Made by a program: the position numbers and the translations under genes. From Graphiopsis chlorocephala (lineage: Eukaryota; Ascomycota; Dothideomycetes; Cladosporiales; Cladosporiaceae), in the NCBI GenBank assembly GCA_022828445.1, contig JAIZZJ010000012.1, positions 1,602,193-1,666,192 on the forward strand: 64,000 nt of DNA, read 5' to 3'. Below the pieces are notes generated by a model. The model searched no databases and had not been told where the DNA came from. It saw only the letters and a list, made by a program, of their open reading frames with translations. The first letter of the stretch is position 1. Each line of letters opens with the position of its first letter. This document shows positions 12,101-21,201 of this stretch, one piece after another.

Positions 12101-15100
12101 GAACCCGGCAGCTACTTCAGACTGTTCACAGACCCCAAAGTTGCGGCCACAGCAGATGCTGGCTCCGTCGCAGCAGGAACAACTGTCATCAAGTCTCTTC
12201 TGTCTGCCCATGTGCTGTCTCACATGCTTGGCCGCGCTCTAGTGCCAAGTAATCAAAGCCCACGCCACGCGAGCGTCAACCAAGTCTTCACGCTACTCAA
12301 CTTCACGGACGTGTACGTTGAGCTTGTGGATGCTTTCAGCAAGCTTCACTCTGCCTGCCTCTGGGAGAACCTTGCTCTCAAGGAACAGTTTGCAGAGAAC
12401 GAGAAGTGGAAGACTGGCACTGACCCTAGGCCGTTCTCACCACGCCGCATCAACGCGCAGGGCTACGTCGAGGTGCCTGAACGTAGCAACAACAGCAGCA
12501 GCAGTGAGAACAAGACCGACAATGATCCCAAGGGCTTCTCTGAGTCCGAGATTGGTGAGACGAAGGCAGAGTTGTTCGCTTTCAAGAACACGAGAGCTAT
12601 CCGCTACCTCGTCAGTCAGACTCCTACCGGCATTGAGTCTTTCTTCCAAAACCTGGGTCAGGTCCTGATCCCGAAGCGCGCATCCGATGTGAACACTAAG
12701 CTACATGCTGGACTTGTTGCCGATCACCTGGCGAAATCAGCGCTCAATGAGCTCGAATTCCGCAAACTGGGCAAGGTAGACGAAGCTGCCGAGCTAAAGT
12801 ACGTTGGTCATGTACTGCACTGCACGACCCGCATGCTTCTCCGCACCTCCCACAACATGGACGCTATGGGTGGAAAAGAGGCTGTCACTCTCGTGCTCCT
12901 CAAATTTTACATCGCCGGTGGCTTCGAAAAGCTGAAAGAGAACCTCACAAGATTCAGCGACATACTCTCGCGCACAGAAGAGAAGAGCGAAACCGTGGAG
13001 ACTGCGGCCCGTGAGAGTTTGTCTACCATCCTCAACTTCTACTGCCAGATTGTTCGTTCGAAGTGCATCAACGACGCCGCACAGTCCTCTCTGCTTTCAG
13101 TTCGCGGATCAGAGCACGCCGATTACTTCTCGCCTGGACAGTTCCTTGTCGAGCTTCGTAAGGTCGTCCTTGACACAGTCACCACCCTCTGGCACTCTGA
13201 TGCCATCGTCAAGATGGGCGATCAGAACGTCAAGGCTATCATTGATATCTTGAAATTCGTCCTCAAGGCTGAAGGAGAAGAGCGCGCCATTCCTAGGAGC
13301 GAAGGCGCAACCCGTCGCGTTGCGACCTCACAGCCAGAATTTGTTCTCAAGCACTTCAACCACGTTGAGAAGGTCAAGGCAGCTGGGGTCGACGGCGTTC
13401 TCGCACGTGAAGCCCTTTACCGTTGCAACAACCACGAGGCACATGCTACAGAATACGCGGTGCTTCGCAAGAACCACGGCGCCCCACGATTCAGCATCCC
13501 TGGAGGCGACAAAGAGCCTGAGCGACCGCAGACCGCTGAAATGCCTGATGATGGTGCTGCGCCTTCTGGCGAGGCTCAACCTGTCAGCAGTTCACAAGAA
13601 GTCCCATCTTCCGACCAAGACATGTCGGACGACGAAAACTTTGGCTCGCTCGGTGCTCTGCCTCAAGACATGCTCAGCGCTGATATGCATGCTATGACTG
13701 GGTCTCAGGCGTTGCGTGACATCTTGCGTGTGGGCGGCCCTAGCGAGGGCGTTTCTGCTGGACCACCTGCTGAAGACACTAAGAGGCCGTTCATCACCAT
13801 TGAAGACCTAAGCGAAGCTAGGGATCAGGTACGCGCCGATATCATTGACCGATGCTTGGAAGTCCTCAGTGCGCAGCCCAACATCACCTTTGATCTTGCG
13901 GACCTCATCCAAGCTGCCGTTGCCAAATCTGGTGAAGGCGCAAACCCCAAGGCAGAGATTGGCAACACTTTGGTGTCTTCTCTGTTGTCACTTCAAGGCG
14001 AAGAGGGTCCTGACTCTGGTCTCAAGATCGCATCGTATGCTCACCTGGTTGCGCTGATTATGCAAGAGCGTGACTTCTTCGACTCCACCCTCGACGAGCT
14101 CAAGGACAACTTCGACTCGTTCATCAACTGGATTCAGCTCCGTCCCGACCAGAAGGCCGAGGATGCGCCTTGGATTGAGATGCTTTTGCTCATAATGGAG
14201 CGTGTGCTTGCCGAGGACGAACAGCCGGTTGAGGTTGAATGGAACGCACCATCCCTTGAGGAGCCTAACAAGCCGCTTCCTGAGCCCAAGACTGTCGAGC
14301 CTGTGGTGGATGCTGAGACTCGCTCACAGCTGTTCAGCACTATCGTCGACCTTCTGCCTAAGGTTGGCAAGAACTCTTCACTTGCGCTCTCGATCACTCG
14401 GGTACTCGTGATTCTGACTCGCCGCCGCGATTTGGCCTCGAAGTTGAGCGACAAGATGTGCATGTCTCGTCTCTTCTTGATGATCAGACAGCTTGCTGGC
14501 GCTGTTGGTGAGAAGCTGCAGAGCACCTTCCTACTTGTACTTCGACACATGATCGAAGATGAACAGACTATTCGACAGATCATGACCACGGAGATCAAGA
14601 ACGCCTTCGATGGCCAGCGCGTCCCGCGTGCGGTGGACACAACTTCTTATGTGCGCAACATGTACCACTTGGTCCTTCGCGATCCCAAGATGTTCGTTGA
14701 AGTCACGCAGGAGTTACTTGAGATCCCCCGTTTCGATGGCCGCCCGGACAGGGCACAGCACCTTGCTCTGAAGCCTGCGCCCAAACCTAAGGAGAAACCT
14801 GCGGAGAAGTCAGAAGACTCGGCTAAAGGCGAAACCAGCTCGGAGCAGCAGGCGAAACCCACTGAGACGAAGCCGCCTACATCAGATTCCACTGATGGCA
14901 TTGTGTCTTTCCTGCTCCGCGAGCTTTCCAGCTATCGCGAGGTCGAGGATAAGCCGGTGCCAAAGAAGCAAGAGAGCAACACTGCGCCTTCTGGCGACAA
15001 TTCTACATCTGAAGATGTCGACATGCCAGACGCAGCTACGGCAGATAAAGCCGGCGAGGAAAAGAAGGAAGAGAAGCCTGTTTTCAAGGCCGAGGAGCAC

Positions 15101-18100
15101 ACCATCTACATTTACAAGTGTTTCCTCCTCCAGTGCCTATCAGAGCTGCTCGCCTGCTACTCTCGCACGAAGCTTGAGTTCATCAACTTCTCCAGAAAGT
15201 CGGACTCGCAACCTGCGACACCCTCCAAGCCACGCTCCGGCACCCTCATGTACCTGCTCAACGCGCTTTTGCCCACTGGGTCTTTGGAACACAAGGATGA
15301 CATCGCGCACCGTAAGAGACAGGTCACTTCCAACTGGGCTACTACTGTGCTGGTAGCACTCTGCTCTCAGACCCAAGAAAAGCCACGCTCGAGATCGGCT
15401 ACTCCAGATTCTGAGGAGAACGCGGATCTTCTTTTCGTCCGCCGCTTCGTCTTGGACCACGCAATCAAGGCCTACAAAGATGCCACTACCTCTCCCGAGC
15501 CTTTGGACCAGCGCTACTCCAAGCTGCTTGCAATCGCGGACTTGTTCGACCGTATGCTGAATGCGAAGGCCGATCGCCAGAGTCCGGTCAATGCTGCTGG
15601 CTATGAGAAATCTCGCCAGCAGTTGGGTCGCCTCATGTACGAGAAGAACTTGATCGCTGCTCTAACGTCTTCTGTGGCCGAGCTTGATCTCAACTTCCCC
15701 AACGCGAAGCGTGCTGTCAAGCATATCCTGGTCCCACTCAAGACACTTACCGATCTTGCGGTGGAATTGAGCCAGCGTGCTGAACTATCTTCGGCGCCTG
15801 GAGCCAGCACCGACGAGGATGACATCGCGTCTGTTACATCTGCCTCTGAGGAAGACTCCGAAGAGGAGCGTGAGCAGACTCCCGATCTCTACCGCAACTC
15901 GGCTCTTGGCATCTATAATGCTGAGGAAGACGATGATGATGACGAGGAAGATGACGAGGAAGATGATGAGATGGAAGATTACGAGGGTTACGAGGAAGAG
16001 ATGGAGTTTGATGAAGATGATGCCGCTGCTCCCGGCGAAGTCGTTAGCGATGACGACGACGATGAAGATATGGAGGGCTTGGAGGACGAGATGGGCCCCA
16101 TCGAAGGCTTGCATGGCGATCGCATGGATGTTGAAGTCATTGACGAGTCAGACGATGAAGATGACGATGACTCTGGCGAGGACGAAGATGACGAAGATGA
16201 AGAAGGCTTCAGTGATCACGACCTTGAAGAGGTCACTGGCGATGAGGAGAATGCCAGCATTGGTGATGATATGGCAGAGGATGACTGGGAAGACGAAGCC
16301 GATGATTACGATGATGAGGAAGATGCTGCCCACCATGGTGGACCTCTTGACCACATTGCACAAGTGCTCGGTGAGCCATTGGATGGCGAGCATGACGGCC
16401 ACTTGGAGGTCGTTGGCGACGAGGGAGATGAATTCTTCGAAGACGAGATGCCTCCAGGCGAGGAAGAAGATGACGACGAGGAAGATGAAATTGACTTCGA
16501 CAACGATGTTGTCTACGAGCCGGAGCATGAAGATGAGGAGATGGACGAGATGGGTTGGGAATGGGATGTCCCACCACCTGCCATCGGCCGCGGCCATCAT
16601 CACCATCACCGTCACGGTGGACCGGCCGGCTTGAACGAATTCCTCGACTTCATGAACGCTGACCCACTTCGTCCCGCCCCTTCGCGCTACCACCGTGGCC
16701 CTGGCAACTCTCGTGGCGAAGAAGAGGGCACCAACCCTTTGCTCCAGCGCAACTCGGGTAGTGCTGACCGCATGGGAGGCGCTACACCACCTTTCCTGCC
16801 CCGCACCATTCGTGGAACTCAACAAAACATCATCGGCGATCTTGTGGCTGCCATGAACCGCCCCGGTGGCCATGACCTCGAGCGTTTCCAGCTCAACGTC
16901 GACCCTCGCCAGCTTATTGCTGCTCGCGGCGGTATGCCACCAGTCTTTGCGATCAGCTCCCGTGGCGGCGCGCAGTTCTTGGACATTGATCCTCGCCGCC
17001 CTTGGCGTGATCAGATCCCTGGCTTTGGCACTAGCAGTTCTCGCTCTGGAGCCACTACCGAGGAGGGCCAGGCTGTCGACTTCCGCCCTACGATAACATC
17101 GGCGCGCTGGCAAGAGGAGGCACGTATGCTCTTCAGCGGCAAGCACCACGAGAAGGCCACTCGCATCATTCACAGCCTGCTCAGGCTCCTTCTTCCCGCC
17201 GCTATGGAGGCGAAGAAGCTTCGCGATAAGGAGGAAGCTGAACGCCGGGTCGCAGAGGAGAAGGCCAGAGAGGAGGAGCGCAAGAAGGCTGAGGCTGAGC
17301 GCAAAGAGCGTGAAGAGCGCGAGAAGAAGGAACGTGAAGAGAAGGAGGCCAAGGAGGCCGAGGAGGCTGCTGCCAGAGCTCGCGAAGCTGCAGAGTCTGC
17401 TCCTCAGGCGGCAGAGGGCACCCAAATATCGACCATGGAAGGTGTCGAACAACAGGCCACTGGCGAGACAGGTGCTGCTGAGCAGGCGCCGCCACGTGAG
17501 CGTGTCACAATTACTATCCGTGGCCGAGAGCTTGATATCACTGAGCTCGGCATTGACAGGGAGTACATCGAGGCACTGCCCGAAGAGTTCAGAGAGGATG
17601 TGATCATGGGTCAATTCGCTGAACGCCGCGCCGCTGAACGTGCTGAGGCCCGTCAGACTGGCGAGGCTCCTAGTGAGATCAGCAGAGAGTTCCTTGACGC
17701 ACTTCCACCAGAGATTCAAGCCGAGCTGCTCGCTTCCGAGGCGCGAGACCGCCGCCAGCGTGAGCAACAAGAGGCTCGCCGCCAGTCGCGCGCCCAGGGT
17801 GCTCCGGCTGCTCAGCCTCAAGATATGGATCAGGTTGACTTCCTTGCGACGCTCGACCCTGGTCTCCGTCAGACCGTTCTTATGGAGCAAGATCCTGATA
17901 TGCTCAACTTGCTGCCCGAAGAGCTGCAGCGTGAGGCCCGCGAGCTTCTTGGCGATAGACCCAGACACCGTGCTCCGAGAGACCAACGCCACGGCGGCCC
18001 TCGTGTGATCAACGTTCCCGCTGGTGGAGCTCCTGGAGCAGCCGAAGAGGAAATCGAGGAGCGTACCCGCCCCAGGCCGGTGGTACAAATGCTCGACAAG

Positions 18101-20773
18101 CCTGGTGTTGCGACCCTTCTGCGCCTCATGTTTGTCTCACTGCACCATCGGGCCAAGAGTTCGTTGCACTGCATCCTTTCGGACGTTTGCAAGAACAACC
18201 AGAACCGTGCTGAGGTCATCAGCATCCTGCTTTCAATTCTCCAGGATGGTACCGCTGATGTAGGCGCTGTTGAACGTAGCTTCGCCCAGCTCTCTCTTCG
18301 CGCCAAGCAGCTTGCTGGCTCCAAGACGCCTCAGCCATTGAAGCGTACTCTGACCGGCCAAGTCGTGACACCAGCTACGGAGCTTTCACCGCTCAACATT
18401 GTCCAACAGTGTCTTGGTACTCTTGGTGCCCTTTCTTCCGACAACCCCAAGGTGCAGCACTTCTTCTTGTCCGAGCATGAGACTATCAGCAGCCAGAAGA
18501 CCAAGGCGGCCAAGAAGAACAAGGGCAAGGAGAGCAAGGCGTCCAGATTCCCTCTCAATGCCCTCTTGATGCTGCTGGACCGCAAGCTCATTACTGAGAA
18601 CACTGGTGTCATGGAGACTCTGGCTGGTTTACTCAGCCGCGTCACTCATCCTTTGCACCTCCAGGCCAAGAAAAAGGAGGCTGAGGCGAAAAAAGAGGCC
18701 GAAAAGAAGCAAGCTGAAGAGGCCAAGGTGGCTTCAGGCAAGCCTGCTGAGGATGTCGATATGCAAGAAACTGCCGGGCCATCGGTGGATGCGCAAGCTA
18801 CTGCGCCCGAGCAGGCTACTGAAGAACCCAAGGAAGACACCAAGCCTGAGCCGAAGAAGAAGCGTGAACTTGAGCCGCCAGAGGTTCCGGAGGAGAACAT
18901 CCGCCTGGTCATCAACATTCTTGCCTTGCGCGAATGCCCAAGCAAGACCTTCAGCGACACGCTCGATATCATCAAGCATCTCTGCGCCATTCCTGGCGCA
19001 CAGGAGATCTTTGGCAAAGAGCTCATCCGTCAAGCCCAGGAGCTCGGTCAAAGCATCGTCACGGATCTCGAGGACCTTGCTAGCCAGATTGGTACTGCTA
19101 AGACTGGTGTGGACCTTCAGGGCATGGCTCTTGCCAAGTTCTCGTCGTCTGGTTCTCAGCAGCGCAGGCTACTCCAGGTTCTGATTGCACTTGACCACTT
19201 GTTTGATCCTAAGCGCGGCATGGATCAACAAAATGCAGTCACTGGCTCGGTTGATCCTCAGCTGAAGGAAGACATTCTGACTACACTCTCTGAGAGCACC
19301 ACATTCGAGAAGCTCTGGAAGAACTTGAGCCTCTGCCTAGGCGCCATCCGCCAGAGAGGCAACATGGTCAATGTCGCTACTATTCTGCTGCCACTCATCG
19401 AGACGCTGTTTGTGGTTTGTCGCAACAGTGCTCTCAAGGAGCCTAACGCCGGCGCTGTCGAGGTTACCGCTGGTACTCCACAGCCAGAAACCCGAATGGA
19501 AGGCTTGTTCTTCAGCTTCACCGAGGAGCACCGCAAGATCCTCAACGAGCTGATTCGCAACAATCCCAAGCTCATGAACGGCAACCTCTCCATTCTAGCC
19601 AAGAACTCCAAGGTTCTCGAGTTTGACAATAAGCGCAATTACTTCAACCGCAAGCTGCATACCCGCGCTGACAGATCTCAGCCGCATGGAAACTCGCTGC
19701 AACTGGCTGTTCGTCGTGACCACGTCTTCTTGGATTCCTACAAGGCGCTATACTACAAGAGTGGCGAAGAGATAAAAAACGGAAAGCTCAACATCCGCTT
19801 TAATGGCGAAGAGGGTATTGACGCTGGTGGTGTGTCTCGCGAGTGGTTCGCGGTCATGGCCCGCCAGATGTTCAACCCTGACTATGCTCTCTTCAACCCC
19901 GTAGCTTCCGACCGCACTACTTTCCACCCGAACAAGCTAAGTGGAATCAACGATGAGCACTTGTCGTTCTTCAAGTTCATCGGTCGTGTGATTGGCAAGG
20001 CACTCTACGAAGGCCGTCTTCTTGACGCTCACTTCAGCAGAGCCGTCTACAGGCGCATGCTGGGCAAGTCTGTCTCGCTCAAGGACATGGAAACGCTTGA
20101 CCTCGACTACTATCGCTCTCTGGTCTGGATCCTCGAGAATGATATTACGGATGTCACTTTCGAGACGTTCTCCGCAGAGGTCGAGGCTTTCGGCGTCACT
20201 GAGACGGTCGATCTTGTTCCCGGCGGTCGCGACATAGCAGTCACCGAAGAGAACAAGCAAGAGTACGTCCGCCTGGTCGTCGAGCACCGCCTCATTAAGT
20301 CTGTCGAAGCTCAGCTTGACGCATTCTTGGGCGGTTTCCATGACATTGTCCCCGCGGAGCTTGTCTCTATCTTCAACGAGCAGGAACTTGAGCTGCTCAT
20401 TTCTGGTCTGCCGGACATTGACGTCGACGACTGGAAGAACACTACCGAGTACCACAACTACCAGAGCACATCACCACAGATCCAATGGTTCTGGCGTGCG
20501 GTCAAGAGCTTCGACGAGGAAGAGCGCGCCAAACTGCTGCAGTTCGTTACCGGTACCAGCAAGGTTCCGCTCAATGGCTTCAAGGAGCTCGAGGGCATGA
20601 ATGGTTTCGCCAAGTTCAATATCCACCGCGATTACTCCAGCAAGGACAAGCTGCCTACCAGCCATACTTGCTTCAACCAGCTCGATCTTCCTGAGTATGA
20701 GAGCTATGAAATCCTTCGCCAGCAGCTGTACACCGCTGTGACCGCTGGCAACGAGTACTTCGGTTTCGCTTAA
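9107..20773 (+). CDS. HECT-type E3 ubiquitin ligase, TOM1/HUWE1 family
   Basis: Giant ubiquitin ligase of the TOM1/HUWE1/UPL1 family, which ubiquitinates unassembled ribosomal proteins, histones and other nuclear or cytosolic clients. One uninterrupted frame of 3888 residues; yeast TOM1 is about 3270. The N-terminal third has the helical DUF908/DUF913-type solenoid. Residues about 2270-2485 are an extreme Asp/Glu tract, followed by a His-rich patch (GRGHHHHHRHGG, about 2495). Residues about 2700-2763 are a Glu/Lys/Arg coiled-coil-like segment. About 2815-2950 carries three ubiquitin-binding motifs of the form IDREYIEALPEEFR / REFLDALPPEIQAEL / LNLLPEELQREA. The HECT domain spans about 3500-3888, with catalytic Cys 3855 in LPTSHTCFNQLDLPEY and the C-terminal acidic-aromatic tail ending GFA. 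Absence of introns over 11.7 kb is notable for a fungus with introns in most neighbours. Confidence 0.97.
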   Translation: MGRIKKTPSERHTATISPAITEFVQEATRTPLHELPAKLAAFPRLWPLPRGDLYHWIPLLDRFDHILELFNKEYALREAPQTQPFERRLLEKGDEEEGMPYPSAGAQKQELDSNGFSEEGDRELVESIVNFTRILLEHCGNRSLYASSGHINDLLHTTSLSLLKAALKLGLRLAQRYQVARYKNNSSSMIPTLLANHYNFNLDNLHKLALPFPKPPSALSNAAAITPGKGKDKVVPASSFNPSDLATLVKEPLSGTLKRELSNVNVTFYDQPAASAKPHATQTLPTEDVQTSPTPARRTSALGPSRDRPSVGDRSHSSNDVSDTPVKSLEVDPSNAPKTYQLPASEVAETSAWKLVLDALPHVPKESQFDLLNRIRIAHVFASSQPPIHLLLEIRLLAIANLAYAVGESKFQEKIGQADGEEPRRFHLAQQLCDLLQPVANGESVLALDLETTVLQTLEALVRLKHKWSEVVEALAITVNHGILYYELRKAVATLHSEDHADTELELKETDWRSAILTLVDTVSQANPQAKYAERMLAAGVMDIEIEVLTLRTGRAERHQEKVIGFLDAYIHNISSSFQTLTTLKGLDILSDLAKYEVDTSLANLERGQGMPASYKSKVIDYDIPYYQQATLRVLFKFIVHLFDHGSGIHDRELRNLLDSPQMLGALRTVIARASVFGSNVWSGAVNTVSNFIHNEPTSYQVVAEAGLAKGILETITKSTLPDEVPADFEPKVSFEPEPVEVINGQVTLPVVGGILPVGETICDIPTAFGAICLNENGMKLFQYSNALDKFFDIFVSPAHVRALEDEGMAAATVGNAFDELSRHHPQLKDQILAAVIKMVKKVRAVTQTFAEQTAVGGKLWKIPLGTNEAEVAGGMRAAAGHGVVEASARITAADINEDAYERAPATPYISACAKFLEGFFHNVSMCQNFCVNGGAEVVIDLATSASHPSDLVAYSVFGKMATVVKRMCEEKPHLVIPSLLATTQSALKNLKPLIESSEPGSYFRLFTDPKVAATADAGSVAAGTTVIKSLLSAHVLSHMLGRALVPSNQSPRHASVNQVFTLLNFTDVYVELVDAFSKLHSACLWENLALKEQFAENEKWKTGTDPRPFSPRRINAQGYVEVPERSNNSSSSENKTDNDPKGFSESEIGETKAELFAFKNTRAIRYLVSQTPTGIESFFQNLGQVLIPKRASDVNTKLHAGLVADHLAKSALNELEFRKLGKVDEAAELKYVGHVLHCTTRMLLRTSHNMDAMGGKEAVTLVLLKFYIAGGFEKLKENLTRFSDILSRTEEKSETVETAARESLSTILNFYCQIVRSKCINDAAQSSLLSVRGSEHADYFSPGQFLVELRKVVLDTVTTLWHSDAIVKMGDQNVKAIIDILKFVLKAEGEERAIPRSEGATRRVATSQPEFVLKHFNHVEKVKAAGVDGVLAREALYRCNNHEAHATEYAVLRKNHGAPRFSIPGGDKEPERPQTAEMPDDGAAPSGEAQPVSSSQEVPSSDQDMSDDENFGSLGALPQDMLSADMHAMTGSQALRDILRVGGPSEGVSAGPPAEDTKRPFITIEDLSEARDQVRADIIDRCLEVLSAQPNITFDLADLIQAAVAKSGEGANPKAEIGNTLVSSLLSLQGEEGPDSGLKIASYAHLVALIMQERDFFDSTLDELKDNFDSFINWIQLRPDQKAEDAPWIEMLLLIMERVLAEDEQPVEVEWNAPSLEEPNKPLPEPKTVEPVVDAETRSQLFSTIVDLLPKVGKNSSLALSITRVLVILTRRRDLASKLSDKMCMSRLFLMIRQLAGAVGEKLQSTFLLVLRHMIEDEQTIRQIMTTEIKNAFDGQRVPRAVDTTSYVRNMYHLVLRDPKMFVEVTQELLEIPRFDGRPDRAQHLALKPAPKPKEKPAEKSEDSAKGETSSEQQAKPTETKPPTSDSTDGIVSFLLRELSSYREVEDKPVPKKQESNTAPSGDNSTSEDVDMPDAATADKAGEEKKEEKPVFKAEEHTIYIYKCFLLQCLSELLACYSRTKLEFINFSRKSDSQPATPSKPRSGTLMYLLNALLPTGSLEHKDDIAHRKRQVTSNWATTVLVALCSQTQEKPRSRSATPDSEENADLLFVRRFVLDHAIKAYKDATTSPEPLDQRYSKLLAIADLFDRMLNAKADRQSPVNAAGYEKSRQQLGRLMYEKNLIAALTSSVAELDLNFPNAKRAVKHILVPLKTLTDLAVELSQRAELSSAPGASTDEDDIASVTSASEEDSEEEREQTPDLYRNSALGIYNAEEDDDDDEEDDEEDDEMEDYEGYEEEMEFDEDDAAAPGEVVSDDDDDEDMEGLEDEMGPIEGLHGDRMDVEVIDESDDEDDDDSGEDEDDEDEEGFSDHDLEEVTGDEENASIGDDMAEDDWEDEADDYDDEEDAAHHGGPLDHIAQVLGEPLDGEHDGHLEVVGDEGDEFFEDEMPPGEEEDDDEEDEIDFDNDVVYEPEHEDEEMDEMGWEWDVPPPAIGRGHHHHHRHGGPAGLNEFLDFMNADPLRPAPSRYHRGPGNSRGEEEGTNPLLQRNSGSADRMGGATPPFLPRTIRGTQQNIIGDLVAAMNRPGGHDLERFQLNVDPRQLIAARGGMPPVFAISSRGGAQFLDIDPRRPWRDQIPGFGTSSSRSGATTEEGQAVDFRPTITSARWQEEARMLFSGKHHEKATRIIHSLLRLLLPAAMEAKKLRDKEEAERRVAEEKAREEERKKAEAERKEREEREKKEREEKEAKEAEEAAARAREAAESAPQAAEGTQISTMEGVEQQATGETGAAEQAPPRERVTITIRGRELDITELGIDREYIEALPEEFREDVIMGQFAERRAAERAEARQTGEAPSEISREFLDALPPEIQAELLASEARDRRQREQQEARRQSRAQGAPAAQPQDMDQVDFLATLDPGLRQTVLMEQDPDMLNLLPEELQREARELLGDRPRHRAPRDQRHGGPRVINVPAGGAPGAAEEEIEERTRPRPVVQMLDKPGVATLLRLMFVSLHHRAKSSLHCILSDVCKNNQNRAEVISILLSILQDGTADVGAVERSFAQLSLRAKQLAGSKTPQPLKRTLTGQVVTPATELSPLNIVQQCLGTLGALSSDNPKVQHFFLSEHETISSQKTKAAKKNKGKESKASRFPLNALLMLLDRKLITENTGVMETLAGLLSRVTHPLHLQAKKKEAEAKKEAEKKQAEEAKVASGKPAEDVDMQETAGPSVDAQATAPEQATEEPKEDTKPEPKKKRELEPPEVPEENIRLVINILALRECPSKTFSDTLDIIKHLCAIPGAQEIFGKELIRQAQELGQSIVTDLEDLASQIGTAKTGVDLQGMALAKFSSSGSQQRRLLQVLIALDHLFDPKRGMDQQNAVTGSVDPQLKEDILTTLSESTTFEKLWKNLSLCLGAIRQRGNMVNVATILLPLIETLFVVCRNSALKEPNAGAVEVTAGTPQPETRMEGLFFSFTEEHRKILNELIRNNPKLMNGNLSILAKNSKVLEFDNKRNYFNRKLHTRADRSQPHGNSLQLAVRRDHVFLDSYKALYYKSGEEIKNGKLNIRFNGEEGIDAGGVSREWFAVMARQMFNPDYALFNPVASDRTTFHPNKLSGINDEHLSFFKFIGRVIGKALYEGRLLDAHFSRAVYRRMLGKSVSLKDMETLDLDYYRSLVWILENDITDVTFETFSAEVEAFGVTETVDLVPGGRDIAVTEENKQEYVRLVVEHRLIKSVEAQLDAFLGGFHDIVPAELVSIFNEQELELLISGLPDIDVDDWKNTTEYHNYQSTSPQIQWFWRAVKSFDEEERAKLLQFVTGTSKVPLNGFKELEGMNGFAKFNIHRDYSSKDKLPTSHTCFNQLDLPEYESYEILRQQLYTAVTAGNEYFGFA

Positions 20774-21201
20774 GGGTGAAGCGATTGTTTCACTCATCAC
20801 ATGTACATGCATAGCACAGAAGTTTTGCTGAGCGCGGCGTTTGGGACGGAGGGACCGTTCTGAGATTGCGATGTGAGGTCTTTTCTTTTACTTTCACTTT
20901 CTTCTTTGAACTCGGAGCATGGGGAAGATGGGTACCATTACTCAAATCTCAAACTTGATTTTGGGGTTCTGGCAAGTCGGTCACGGTGAGGACGGAGTGC
21001 AGGCCTGAACTGCTTGTGCCGGCGAGCTGGGCTGACAAAATGAGTGGGTGATGCGGATAGAGTATGATTAATGGGATTGATAGATGTAGTAATATCTTTT
21101 TTTCTTCAAACCTTCGTCCTTGTTGTGCGGCGTGGCTTTCAATGATACGATGTAGATTTGTCCGTCTCGCTCCTCACTGATACGATATGGTCGTAAACCC
21201 C
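20774..21201. other. Shared 3' region of two convergent genes
   Basis: Between the end of the HECT ligase gene (+) and the end of the Zn-cluster regulator gene (-). T-rich stretches near 20880 and 21090; no coding potential seen. Confidence 0.6.

Noticed and set aside
16148..18088. 646-codon minus-strand frame opposite the HECT ligase gene
   Set aside because: It is the antisense of the acidic (GAN-rich) and charged part of a clear gene; composition, not coding, keeps it open.
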